Shown piece by piece: positions 15,882 to 23,993 of a stretch of DNA of 57,809 nucleotides. This stretch comes from DATLRC01 sp035534895 (GTDB lineage Bacteria > Patescibacteriota > Saccharimonadia > Saccharimonadales > UBA4665), in assembly GCA_035534895.1 (NCBI GenBank), contig DATLRC010000012.1, forward strand, positions 1 through 57,809. Reading direction: 5' to 3'. The notes under the pieces were generated by a model that worked only from the letters and a program-made list of their open reading frames with translations, searched no databases and had not been told where the DNA came from. The number at the start of each line of letters is the position of its first letter. The stretch's first letter is position 1. A program made the translations under genes and the position numbers.

Positions 15882-16736
15882 ATGCCCATAACAAATAGTG
15901 TCAGCATCGTCATTCCAGTATACAACGAAGCACGTCATCTGGGTGCTTGTCTTAGGGCTATCAGTGCTCAGAACCAACTGCCACTTGAGGTTATTGTTGT
16001 TGATAACAACTCGACAGACCATAGCCCTCATCTGGTAAAACAATTTCCTTTCGCAACACTTATGCACCAGCCCAAACAAGGTGTTGTATATGCCCGGGAC
16101 TTAGGCTTTGACGCTGCTCGGGGAACAATAATTGCTCGCATAGATGCTGATACGATCGTGCCTGTCGATTGGCTCGAAAATATCATACGTATTTTTAGCG
16201 AAAGTCAAGTCAATGCTGTTTCGGGGGCTGTGCATTACTATGACATCAGTTTGTCTAGGACGGTCGATAATGTTGACACTTACTTTAGAAAACGACTGAG
16301 TCGGAAGTTGTCAACTAACTTTCTGTTTGGTTCGAATATGGCTATTCGGCGGACTGATTGGCAGAAAGTCAGTCCTGGTTTATGTAGACGTGGTGGGCTG
16401 CATGAGGATTTTGATTTGGCAATTCACCTCCAGCAAAAAGGGGGCAAGGTCATCTATGATCCTGACTTACTGGCTGGTGTTTCATCGCGGAGGATTGAAA
16501 TGGATTTTCTGAGCTTTATGCGTTATGCGCTGAGGAGTCCTTATACTTACGCTGAGCATAATCTTAGCTGTCGGCTACACATGTACCCAGTGGTTATATT
16601 TGGCTTATTTGCTTACTTGCCCGGACGAGTGCTCTATAAAGGGTATGACAAATTTAGTGAACGTTTTTCGGTGACCAGGTTTTTGGAGCACAGTTTAGGA
16701 AGTTCGCGGGTTGATCCAACGACTAACATTGCTTAG
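15882..16736 (+). CDS. Glycosyltransferase family 2
   Basis: This 284-aa protein begins with the GT2 nucleotide-sugar fold: VSIVIPVYNEARHLG (residues 7-21), VVDNNSTDHS, and the DAD metal-binding triplet in ARIDADTIVP. GLHEDFDLAIHLQ further on is the GT2 ED acid/base region. A single hydrophobic stretch near the C-terminus may associate it with the membrane. Its promoter region is shared with the divergent glycosidase gene. The sugar donor is not deducible. Confidence 0.85.
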   Translation: MPITNSVSIVIPVYNEARHLGACLRAISAQNQLPLEVIVVDNNSTDHSPHLVKQFPFATLMHQPKQGVVYARDLGFDAARGTIIARIDADTIVPVDWLENIIRIFSESQVNAVSGAVHYYDISLSRTVDNVDTYFRKRLSRKLSTNFLFGSNMAIRRTDWQKVSPGLCRRGGLHEDFDLAIHLQQKGGKVIYDPDLLAGVSSRRIEMDFLSFMRYALRSPYTYAEHNLSCRLHMYPVVIFGLFAYLPGRVLYKGYDKFSERFSVTRFLEHSLGSSRVDPTTNIA

Positions 16737-16762
16737 TTCTCTTCTCGGGTTAGGCTACAAGC

Positions 16763-17293
16763 TTAATCAGTTTTCAATAAATGAGCTAGTTGTTGCTTGA
16801 GATTCTCCCGGTTGATATTTGTGCCGTCTATTTGAATTGCTGCTTCGTATCTTTTCGGAAGTTCGAGCTGGCTGCTCATACGGTCAAAGACTTCTGGTGG
16901 CATGTTGCCCCAAATGCGAGTCTCTTTGTTGTGGGAGTGTTCGGTGGCTCGGGCTCGGGCTATCGCTAGTGGCGTAGTTAGCCAGATTAATATTGTTTTG
17001 GCCTGTCGTTTTTTGGCAATTTGTCTTAAGTGTTGTCGATCAGAGTAGTAGTTAAAATTGGTGTCAAAGATGACGCTCAGGCCTTGGCTCAACAAGCGGT
17101 CTGTAACCTGGTTTAGATGGGCATATAACCGTCGGCTTTCACTGACAGCATGAGTTGGTTGATTAAACATTTTGTGTCGTTCATGGTCTGCCCATAGGTG
17201 TTCGGCAGAGCTCATCTCGGCGATAATTTTAGCTACTGTCGTCTTACCCGACCCTGGGTAACCGACAAAAATATATAATACGGGTTTTGCCAC
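16763..17293 (-). CDS. P-loop NTPase, AAA_33/zeta-toxin-like small-molecule or nucleic acid kinase
   Basis: This 176-aa protein carries a Walker A motif GYPGSGKTTV (residues 8-17) and VIFDTNFNYYSDR, the pattern of AAA_33-type kinases in which Asp and Arg contact the substrate. A RARATEHS segment later resembles the arginine-rich lid. No partner antitoxin gene is seen. It lies in a same-strand series with the lipid kinase gene, with a 62-nt gap. Substrate unknown. Confidence 0.75.
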   Translation of the reverse strand: MAKPVLYIFVGYPGSGKTTVAKIIAEMSSAEHLWADHERHKMFNQPTHAVSESRRLYAHLNQVTDRLLSQGLSVIFDTNFNYYSDRQHLRQIAKKRQAKTILIWLTTPLAIARARATEHSHNKETRIWGNMPPEVFDRMSSQLELPKRYEAAIQIDGTNINRENLKQQLAHLLKTD

Positions 17294-17355
17294 AACTTAA
17301 TTTTAGCAAACGTTTTGATAGCTAAAAACAGCCACTCATAACAAGTCGGTAGCAA

Positions 17356-18345
17356 TCAGTTATTGACTAGTTTAGGGTTAGTCGTAACAACATAAATTGG
17401 CTGCTGGTCAGCAAAAATACTGACTTGGCTGTCGGCAGGTAATTCTGTCGCTTCACCGTCAAACTGAGCCCATAGTGGATGAGTGGTAACAAAGTTATAG
17501 CTCTCATTGGCTAACATCATTTCACCAATCGTTGTTTTAGGATGATTGGCAATCAGTAGTCCGAAAGCGGGCATAATCTCGCGCAGTGTTTTTTGACGGA
17601 TAGTTACCCTCTGTAGTCCCCTTTCGGTTAGCGGGGTCTGGAGTTTTAAATATTTAGCCATAATATGCGAATTGGCAAAAATGTTTTCGTAAAAATATTC
17701 CGTCTTCCCGTCACGGATTATTTCGTTGAGCGGAGAAGCCAAAAGGGCACGGACTGCGATTATAGGTTCGCTGAATGTGCGGCCTACCTTTGATTGCCCA
17801 AACAAACTGTCTCGGTGTTTAGGATTGTTTAGATACTTATAACTTGAAGCAAGAGCGGTGGCGCCTAGGCTGGCATAGAAAGCGGCCGGGTATTTCTCCG
17901 CTGTCTTTCCCTCGCTAGTTACTCTGCAGATAATTGGGAAGATTTCAACGATTCGTCCATCTTCCAGAACGCGGTCAGGATGTCGTCGATGCAAGGATGT
18001 ATGTTTGGCTTTATGGCCATCTTCAGCATTTCCGCCGCCAAGACTTAAAATCGGTTTACGCCGTAAGTCATCGTCTTGTTTCAGCTCGACCAAAGTCCTT
18101 ACAACGGTGTTAAAGGTACCATCGCCGGCGACTACAATTACAAGATCGCTTTGCTCGAGAGCTAAACGAACCAGAGCTTTATTAGCTTCTAGTCCCAGTC
18201 TTGATGTTTCGAGTTGGCTGACTTCAAATGGAGCAGACTCCCTAAATTGGTGCAATCTTTTTAGCCCACGTCGGCTATTTGTGCTGTAGGGGTTTACAAG
18301 GGCTGACGCGTGTCTTATATGGTCTAAACCGCTATTTTCGGCCAC
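17356..18345 (-). CDS. Diacylglycerol/lipid kinase-like protein
   Basis: This 329-aa protein has the DAGK catalytic signatures: VNPYSTNSRRG at the N-terminus, VVAGDGTFNTVVR (nucleotide-binding GDGT) and SLGGGNAEDG, a variant of the family GTGNDFA loop. The rest fits the beta-rich C-terminal domain of LCB5/YegS proteins. It starts at GTG 18345 with AAGGAAAG upstream. A phosphorylated lipid or glycolipid product is likely; the replaced loop leaves substrate and activity open. Confidence 0.75.
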   Translation of the reverse strand: MAENSGLDHIRHASALVNPYSTNSRRGLKRLHQFRESAPFEVSQLETSRLGLEANKALVRLALEQSDLVIVVAGDGTFNTVVRTLVELKQDDDLRRKPILSLGGGNAEDGHKAKHTSLHRRHPDRVLEDGRIVEIFPIICRVTSEGKTAEKYPAAFYASLGATALASSYKYLNNPKHRDSLFGQSKVGRTFSEPIIAVRALLASPLNEIIRDGKTEYFYENIFANSHIMAKYLKLQTPLTERGLQRVTIRQKTLREIMPAFGLLIANHPKTTIGEMMLANESYNFVTTHPLWAQFDGEATELPADSQVSIFADQQPIYVVTTNPKLVNN

Positions 18346-18408
18346 AGATAAATCTTTCCTTGGTTAAGGACTTTAAGATAAAAGAAGCTAATTATAACTT
18401 CATTTGTC

Positions 18409-18978
18409 TCAAAAGTCTATACCTTTGTTGGCCAGGAATTTTTGATCGAAGTGGTGTTTGATCTTTGTCATATCTGTAGCAATGTCAACCTGGTTTAGTA
18501 AACCTTTTGGAAAATTACGGCCACTCAGGCAGAGACTGGTTTTGGGGGACCGGCTTTTGATCAGATTTTGAAGATTATCCTCCGTTATTAAGCCGTCATG
18601 GACGGCATTATTGATCTCATCGCAAATGACTAGGTCATATTGACCACTCTTGGTGGCATTCAAGGCTTCATCAAGGGTAGTTTGGGCAGCCTTCATGTGC
18701 TGGCTCTCACTAATGTGTTTTGGGCTCAATTCGCCGGCTTTATAGAAGCCTTTGCCGCCTTTAAAAAAGTAGAGCTGGTCTTTATATATAGATTGGATGT
18801 CGCGAATAAAAACATGCTCACCGACGCCCCAGTATTTAATAAACTGAATAAAGGCCACTTTCCAGCGATTGCCCAGGGCTCTGGTCATCAGACCTAAGGC
18901 TGCTGAAGTCTTGCCTTTGCCGTCTCCAGTATAAACAATCACCACTGATTGCTTGGTCTTAAAATCCTCAAATGTCAT
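18409..18978 (-). CDS. cobO: Cob(I)alamin adenosyltransferase, CobO/BtuR type
   Basis: This 189-aa protein has the CobA/CobO pattern: VYTGDGKGKTSAALGLMTRA P-loop near residue 15, FIQFIKYWGVGE, VICDEINNAVHDGL and LSGRNFPKGLL. The enzyme adenosylates corrinoids with ATP. An AAGGAA ribosome site precedes the ATG. No corrinoid biosynthesis or B12-dependent gene is in the window, so it would serve salvage or a regulatory ATP-dependent role. It lies upstream of the lipid kinase on the same strand. Confidence 0.85.
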   Translation of the reverse strand: MTFEDFKTKQSVVIVYTGDGKGKTSAALGLMTRALGNRWKVAFIQFIKYWGVGEHVFIRDIQSIYKDQLYFFKGGKGFYKAGELSPKHISESQHMKAAQTTLDEALNATKSGQYDLVICDEINNAVHDGLITEDNLQNLIKSRSPKTSLCLSGRNFPKGLLNQVDIATDMTKIKHHFDQKFLANKGIDF

Positions 18979-19019
18979 TTCCTTAACAGTATGACTGAAA
19001 GTAGCTCAAAAAACGATAT

Positions 19020-19550
19020 CTAAACCTGACCGCTGATTTGGTTTTGGTGCATCAGCCATAGCATTACCCGTTTTATCTTGATACGCTCGGTTGGACTGAT
19101 TCGCTCATGCATGTTTAGCGCCCGCATAACAGGGTGAGAACTATAGATTTCCATCAACTCGCCGACAATTTCACGCTTATCAGGTTCAAGAATTGATCTA
19201 TCAGCAGTTGAAAAATCGTTTATAAATTGTTGACGTGTAGCTTCGTCGTTATCAATCATGCCCAGAGAGCTGAAGATATCAAGTGCGGCATGGGGGCGGA
19301 ACTTATCTAGCTCAAATTGACCTTTCTCAGAACTGGCAGACGGTAGTTCTTGCAAGTCCTCCTTGATTCTGGTGACTGACATGGCCAGTATCGGTACCAT
19401 CTTCCCCTCAGCAGTTGATATTGTTACTTGGTGGAGGATAGGTTCGGGATATTTCTCAACTTCAGCAAGGGCTGGATTTGGCACGTCAATTGGTTCAGGC
19501 GATTGCTCACCAGGCGGGTTCATTTCAAAACTTGGCATTGCTTGACTCAT
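19020..19550 (-). CDS. Unknown soluble protein
   Basis: I do not recognise this protein (176 aa from the preferred ATG 19550, where GAAAGG lies 9 nt upstream; an in-frame GTG at 19607 would add 19 residues). It has a proline-rich N-terminal part and a helical C-terminal half with an IKIKRVMLWLMHQ stretch. No membrane segment or catalytic motif is visible. It sits between the glutaredoxin and the adenosyltransferase on the same strand. Confidence 0.6.
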   Translation of the reverse strand: MSQAMPSFEMNPPGEQSPEPIDVPNPALAEVEKYPEPILHQVTISTAEGKMVPILAMSVTRIKEDLQELPSASSEKGQFELDKFRPHAALDIFSSLGMIDNDEATRQQFINDFSTADRSILEPDKREIVGELMEIYSSHPVMRALNMHERISPTERIKIKRVMLWLMHQNQISGQV

Positions 19551-19680
19551 AACTACTGGCCTTTCGATAGAGTGGGCCGAGTGGTTGATATTGAAAGTGC
19601 CAACCACTTAAACTTGCCTACTCTTAAAGCAGTTGGGACATTATACCAGATTTTATGCAAATTACTCTAGGAAATTTTTC

Positions 19681-19932
19681 TCACACCAACTGATGTGTTT
19701 TGAGGGCATTGTCGATACGAGGACGATCGAAACCAACAATTATCTCTCCGCCAATATCAATTACTGGGATGCCTCGCTGACCAGATTTCTGAACCGCTTC
19801 AGTGCCAGCAGCCGGGTCGCTGTCGACATCGTGATCGTTATATTTGACGCCTAGTTTATCTAAATATTCTTTGGCGGCATGACAAAATGCGCACCAAGTA
19901 GCACTATAAATTGTAACTTTTGAGTCAGTCAT
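19681..19932 (-). CDS. Glutaredoxin-like thiol-disulfide protein
   Basis: This 83-aa protein has a thioredoxin fold with a CAFC active site (Cys15, Cys18), the cis-proline segment GIPVIDIGG near residue 54 and GFDRPRID at the end, as in NrdH/glutaredoxin-like proteins. It is expected to be a small cytoplasmic dithiol reductant. It is divergent from the ATP synthase operon. Confidence 0.85.
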   Translation of the reverse strand: MTDSKVTIYSATWCAFCHAAKEYLDKLGVKYNDHDVDSDPAAGTEAVQKSGQRGIPVIDIGGEIIVGFDRPRIDNALKTHQLV

Positions 19933-19987
19933 AGTTAACTATTAGTATAACATTGCTCTACTATACTTTGTAAAGCAAAAACTTTGG

Positions 19988-20017
19988 TTGTCCTACAGGG
20001 ACAATAGTTGATATAAT
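19988..20017 (+). promoter_or_regulatory. Promoter of the ATP synthase operon with an inverted repeat on the -35
   Basis: TTGTCC (19988-19993) and TATAAT (20012-20017) are 18 nt apart, with the ATG 9 nt further on, so the mRNA is leaderless or nearly so. TTGTCC-tacag-GGACAA (19988-20004) is a perfect 6-bp inverted repeat covering the -35, a candidate operator. Confidence 0.55.
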
Positions 20018-20026
20018 GGCTCTTAA

Positions 20027-20323
20027 ATGGAGCAACAAAAAGATGACCTGCCATCGGTTGATGAGCCGGAGTCGAAGATCCAACAACGTATCTTCTTAGA
20101 TCGTCAGCTATTCATGAACAGTGCCCTGAACATGAGTTGGCAACTGGCGATAGTTGTTTTAGTACCAGTAATTGGTGGATATAAGCTGGGTCAACACTTT
20201 AAATTTGGCTCATTTGGGTTACTGGCTGGCCTTGGATTGGCCATAATTATGTCCGGCCTGCTTTTTAAGCGACAACTTAGTTTGAGTGTCCGGCAGCCTA
20301 GTCCTAAAAAGGTTAAAAATTGA
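20027..20323 (+). CDS. AtpZ/AtpI-like ATP synthase-associated membrane protein
   Basis: This 98-aa protein has a charged N-terminus followed by two membrane segments (about residues 38-55 and 60-80), the layout of AtpI/AtpZ proteins that open F-type ATPase operons and help assemble the c-ring or import cations. GGYKLGQHF between the helices fits. Its stop overlaps the start of atpB by 4 nt. Confidence 0.7.
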   Translation: MEQQKDDLPSVDEPESKIQQRIFLDRQLFMNSALNMSWQLAIVVLVPVIGGYKLGQHFKFGSFGLLAGLGLAIIMSGLLFKRQLSLSVRQPSPKKVKN

Positions 20324-21174
20324 TGATTAGTCGTCTATGGATGTTTGGTGACGCTGGTCCGGTGGTTCACATTTCACCTGGTGGGGTGTTTCAGTTTGGC
20401 GGCTTGACAATCACTAACTCAATCCTTTACGGCTGGCTCTGTTCGGTGATACTTATAGTTATTTTAGTCTGGGTAGCCAGGAAAATAAGCATCAAGCCTC
20501 GTCGAGGCTTAGTCCAGTACATTGAAGCGGCAGCCGAGTTTATTATTAATTTGGTTGAAGGTAGTTTTGAGGACAAGAAACGAGCTCGCAAATACGTTGC
20601 CTTTTTCGTGACTCTCTTTTTCTTTTTGCTGTTTAATAATTGGCTGGGACTTATACCGGGTGTCGGCGAGGCCTTACATGTTGGCAGCATCCCGCTGGTC
20701 AGACCATTTACTGCAGACCTTAATGGTACGCTGGCGGCGGCTATTGTGACAATGGCTGTGGTTTATACGGCTTCTATCCGGGAGTCAGGTGGCATAATCA
20801 AATATCTGAGTCATTTCTTTATTGGCAGTCCGCTTAATCCGCTGTATCTTATTCTTGGGCTGCTAGAGATGATGACTGATCTGACACGTGTCCTAAGCTT
20901 GTCACTGCGACTCTTTTTAAACATAACTATCGGCGAAATTATCATTGCCGTTTTCTCCTACTTAGGTCATGTTGCTGCCCCGATAACAGCTGCTCCATTC
21001 ACCATAATAGAGATTTTTGTCGGTGCTTTGCAGGCTTATATTTTTGTCATTTTAAGCGTCATGTATCTAGCTATTGCCGTTAATAATGCTAGCGAATCTG
21101 AGGATCAGCACTTGACCGAAGAAGACGTTGCTGACAAAATAAGCCTAAGACCTAAAGAAAGCTTGAGTGGTTGA
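20320..21174 (+). CDS. atpB: F1Fo ATP synthase subunit a
   Basis: This 284-aa multi-pass protein is the a subunit, which with the c-ring forms the proton path. The hallmark LSLRLFLNITIGEI carries the essential Arg, and NNWLGLIPG is the typical helix-2 motif. Five to six membrane segments are visible. It overlaps the AtpI-like gene at its start and is followed by atpE after 52 nt. Confidence 0.95.
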   Translation: MMISRLWMFGDAGPVVHISPGGVFQFGGLTITNSILYGWLCSVILIVILVWVARKISIKPRRGLVQYIEAAAEFIINLVEGSFEDKKRARKYVAFFVTLFFFLLFNNWLGLIPGVGEALHVGSIPLVRPFTADLNGTLAAAIVTMAVVYTASIRESGGIIKYLSHFFIGSPLNPLYLILGLLEMMTDLTRVLSLSLRLFLNITIGEIIIAVFSYLGHVAAPITAAPFTIIEIFVGALQAYIFVILSVMYLAIAVNNASESEDQHLTEEDVADKISLRPKESLSG

Positions 21175-21226
21175 TTTTATTGTGGATCGCTTAAATTTAC
21201 TAATTTAAAGAGGTGAAAGTAATATT

Positions 21227-21457
21227 ATGATCTTACTTGCAGACGCAATTAACACAGCAATTATCGGAAAAGGTTTAATGATCGGCGGCGGCTTTATTGG
21301 CCCAGGTATTGGTATCGGTCTGATCGGTGGTAGTTATCTCCAGGCGGTTGGTCGAAATCCTGAAGCTTCACGCTTTCTGGGTCAGGCATTGGTCTTCGTT
21401 GGTATAGTCGAGCTCATTTTCCTGCTAGCCTTCGCTTCAATATTTATTGTCAAATAG
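21227..21457 (+). CDS. atpE: F1Fo ATP synthase subunit c
   Basis: This 76-aa hairpin has two membrane helices joined by the GRNPEA loop. The first helix is glycine-rich (GPGIGIGLIGG), and the second carries the ion-binding Glu in GIVELIFLLAF. Nothing in the helices suggests the sodium signature, so protons are the likely ion. An AGAGGTGAAAG ribosome site precedes the ATG. Confidence 0.95.
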   Translation: MILLADAINTAIIGKGLMIGGGFIGPGIGIGLIGGSYLQAVGRNPEASRFLGQALVFVGIVELIFLLAFASIFIVK

Positions 21458-21475
21458 GATCAGTTTGTAAGACTA

Positions 21476-22009
21476 ATGTTGCATCAGCTAACTTTTTTTG
21501 GACAATCATCTTCAGGCCTCGGGGCGCTTGGCCTTGACCCTAAAGCTTTTCTAATCCAGCTAGTTACTTTTGTGATTGTATTTCTAGTCCTGAAGCGCTA
21601 TGCATTTAAGCCGATTTTAGATGTTTTAGAGCAGCGTCGCCAAACTATTGAGCGAGGTGTAAAACTAGGCGAACAAATGGCTAAAGAGAAGTCCGAGCTT
21701 GATCAAAAAGTTAGTCAGGCATTAGCAGATGCCCGGTTGAAGGCCGACGCTGTAATAGCTGAAGCACAATCCGCTGCCCGTAGTGTTGCCTTAGAAGCCG
21801 AAGAATCTGCCAGGGCCAAAGCGGACAACATTGTTGCTCAAGCTGGTCAGCAAATTAAACAAGATAGTTTAAGAGTTCGCCGGCAGTTGGAAAAAGAACT
21901 TGTCGAACTGGTCTCAGAAGCAACTGAAGCAATTATTGAGCAAAAAGTAGATCAGACCAAGGACAGCCAGTTAATTAATAAATTCTTAAAAGAACAGGCT
22001 CGAGCATGA
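21476..22009 (+). CDS. atpF: F1Fo ATP synthase subunit b
   Basis: This 177-aa protein has one N-terminal membrane helix (FLIQLVTFVIVFLVLKRYAF) followed by a long charged alpha-helical stalk, as in subunit b, the peripheral stator. PILDVLEQRRQTIERG is the typical junction. Its end overlaps atpH by 4 nt. Confidence 0.93.
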   Translation: MLHQLTFFGQSSSGLGALGLDPKAFLIQLVTFVIVFLVLKRYAFKPILDVLEQRRQTIERGVKLGEQMAKEKSELDQKVSQALADARLKADAVIAEAQSAARSVALEAEESARAKADNIVAQAGQQIKQDSLRVRRQLEKELVELVSEATEAIIEQKVDQTKDSQLINKFLKEQARA

Positions 22010-22410
22010 AGCTAGCTCGTCACCAACTAGCAGCTATTTTAGGCCAACGTTCGCTGATTAAGGTTGATCGAAAGGCTTTGGCTCATGAAGTGGCGGCCTA
22101 TCTGCTGAGCGAAGGTCGGACAGCGGAGCTTGATTCACTAATCAGAGATGTTATGGAATATCGAAGCCAACACGGCATTGTTGAGGTTTCGGCGGTCAGT
22201 GCCTTTCCTTTGGATGAACAAGCTCAGTCAGAGATTAGCGCTCAGGTCAGTAACCAACTGCCTGGCACTAAACAGCTTATTATCGATCAGTCAATTGATA
22301 AAAATATGATCGGCGGCGTCAAGATCGAATTCGCCAACCGACAATTGGATCTTAGTATTCGATCGAAGTTGAATCGATTTAAACAACTAACTACCAGCGG
22401 GAAGGATTAA
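22006..22410 (+). CDS. atpH: F1Fo ATP synthase subunit delta, short form
   Basis: Position between atpF and atpA and the C-terminal motif DKNMIGGVKIEF identify the delta (OSCP) subunit that joins the stator to F1. At 134 aa it is about 45 residues shorter than the usual 175-180 aa; the missing part is in the N-terminal helical domain that binds alpha. The start overlaps atpF by ATGA, so truncation by start choice is unlikely. Confidence 0.85.
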   Translation: MKLARHQLAAILGQRSLIKVDRKALAHEVAAYLLSEGRTAELDSLIRDVMEYRSQHGIVEVSAVSAFPLDEQAQSEISAQVSNQLPGTKQLIIDQSIDKNMIGGVKIEFANRQLDLSIRSKLNRFKQLTTSGKD

Positions 22411-22418
22411 TCATCGAC

Positions 22419-23984
22419 GTGGCAGAATTATCTATTAAAGAACTTTCGAACGACATCCGAGGTGCAATTGCTGAACTTAAAACTAGACCGGAGATTGAAT
22501 CAATCGGTATTGTGACGCGTATTGGTGATGGAATCGCCTGGGTTTACGGGCTTCGCAGTTGTGGCTACAGTGAAATGCTGGAGATCGACGGGACTGACGG
22601 ACAAAAGGTAACCGCCTTTGCTCTTAATCTGGGTGAGGATGAGATCGGTGCTGTCCTGCTCGGTGAAGATATTACGGTCAAAGCCGGAGCCAAGGTGCGC
22701 TTATCTGGTAAAGTGCTCGAGGTACCTGTCGGTCCGGAAATGGTCGGGCGGGTAGTCGATCCGCTTGGCAACCCAATTGACGGCGGTGAGCCAATTAAAG
22801 CCAAATTAAGAGCCCGCGTTGAGCGTCCCGCGCCTGGTGTACTCGATCGGAAGAGTGTTCATCAACCACTGATGACTGGGCTGACGGCCATTGATGCCAT
22901 GGTACCGATTGGTCGTGGCCAGCGTGAACTAATTATTGGTGACCGACAAACCGGTAAGACAGCCATTGCCGTTGACACGATGATTAACCAATCTCGGCAA
23001 AAGACGGGAGTGATTAATGTTTATGTGGCTATTGGGCAGAAGTTGAGCAAAATAGCTCGTCTGGTTGATCGCTTAAAGCGTGAAGGGGTTATGGATCAAA
23101 CGATTATTGTGGCTACTTCACCAGCCGACCCAGCCGCGCTACTCTATCTGGCGCCTTACGCCGGAGCGGCAATGGGTGAATACTTCCGCGATAACAAAGG
23201 ACATGCTTTGATTATCTATGACGATCTAACCAAGCACGCCGTGGCTTACCGCCAGATGTCGCTGTTGCTTCGCCGCCCTCCTGGTCGTGAAGCATACCCG
23301 GGCGATGTTTTTTATTTACATTCACGCTTGTTGGAACGGGCCGCTAAGCTCAATGACAAACTTGGTGGTGGCAGCTTAACTGCCCTACCGATTATCGAGA
23401 CCCAGGCTGGCGATATTAGCGCCTATATACCAACCAATGTTATTTCAATCACTGATGGCCAGATTTTTATGGAGACCAATTTGTTCTATCAAGGGATTAG
23501 GCCAGCTATATCGGTCGGTCTGAGTGTTTCTCGTGTTGGCGGTGCCGCCCAGACTAAGGCGGTTAAAAGTGTTGCCGGGGGGTTGCGTCTGGATCTGGCC
23601 CAATTTCGTGAGCTGGCAGCCTTTAGTCAATTTTCAACTGATCTTGATGCTGATACCCGTCAGCGGATTGAACGCGGTCAGCGCTTAACAGAACTACTCA
23701 AACAGCCCCAATTTAGTCCCTATTCAGTTTGGCAAATGTACGCCACTCTTTTGGCGGCAACTAAAGGAGCTTTCGACAAAGTACCGCTGGAAAAGATTAA
23801 AGTGGCCGAAGAAACACTTTTTCGTGAGCTAAAAACAAAGCACAGTAAGCTAGTTGAAGTACTTAACAGCGGCGATAAACCAACTGATAGCCAGGCTGAG
23901 ACGGTGCTTGCGGTGGCTAAAAATATAGCTACTGGCTACCAAGTCGTACCTGAAAATATTCACCAAACTAACCAGAAACCATAA
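22419..23984 (+). CDS. atpA: F1Fo ATP synthase subunit alpha
   Basis: This 521-aa protein is the alpha subunit of F1: Walker A GDRQTGKTAIA near residue 170, the LLRRPPGREAYPGD segment, and PAISVGLSVSRVGGAAQ. It binds nucleotide in the non-catalytic sites. It starts at GTG 22419, supported by GGAAGGA upstream. Length is slightly above the usual 500-510. Confidence 0.97.
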   Translation: MAELSIKELSNDIRGAIAELKTRPEIESIGIVTRIGDGIAWVYGLRSCGYSEMLEIDGTDGQKVTAFALNLGEDEIGAVLLGEDITVKAGAKVRLSGKVLEVPVGPEMVGRVVDPLGNPIDGGEPIKAKLRARVERPAPGVLDRKSVHQPLMTGLTAIDAMVPIGRGQRELIIGDRQTGKTAIAVDTMINQSRQKTGVINVYVAIGQKLSKIARLVDRLKREGVMDQTIIVATSPADPAALLYLAPYAGAAMGEYFRDNKGHALIIYDDLTKHAVAYRQMSLLLRRPPGREAYPGDVFYLHSRLLERAAKLNDKLGGGSLTALPIIETQAGDISAYIPTNVISITDGQIFMETNLFYQGIRPAISVGLSVSRVGGAAQTKAVKSVAGGLRLDLAQFRELAAFSQFSTDLDADTRQRIERGQRLTELLKQPQFSPYSVWQMYATLLAATKGAFDKVPLEKIKVAEETLFRELKTKHSKLVEVLNSGDKPTDSQAETVLAVAKNIATGYQVVPENIHQTNQKP

Positions 23985-23993
23985 GGACCAACT

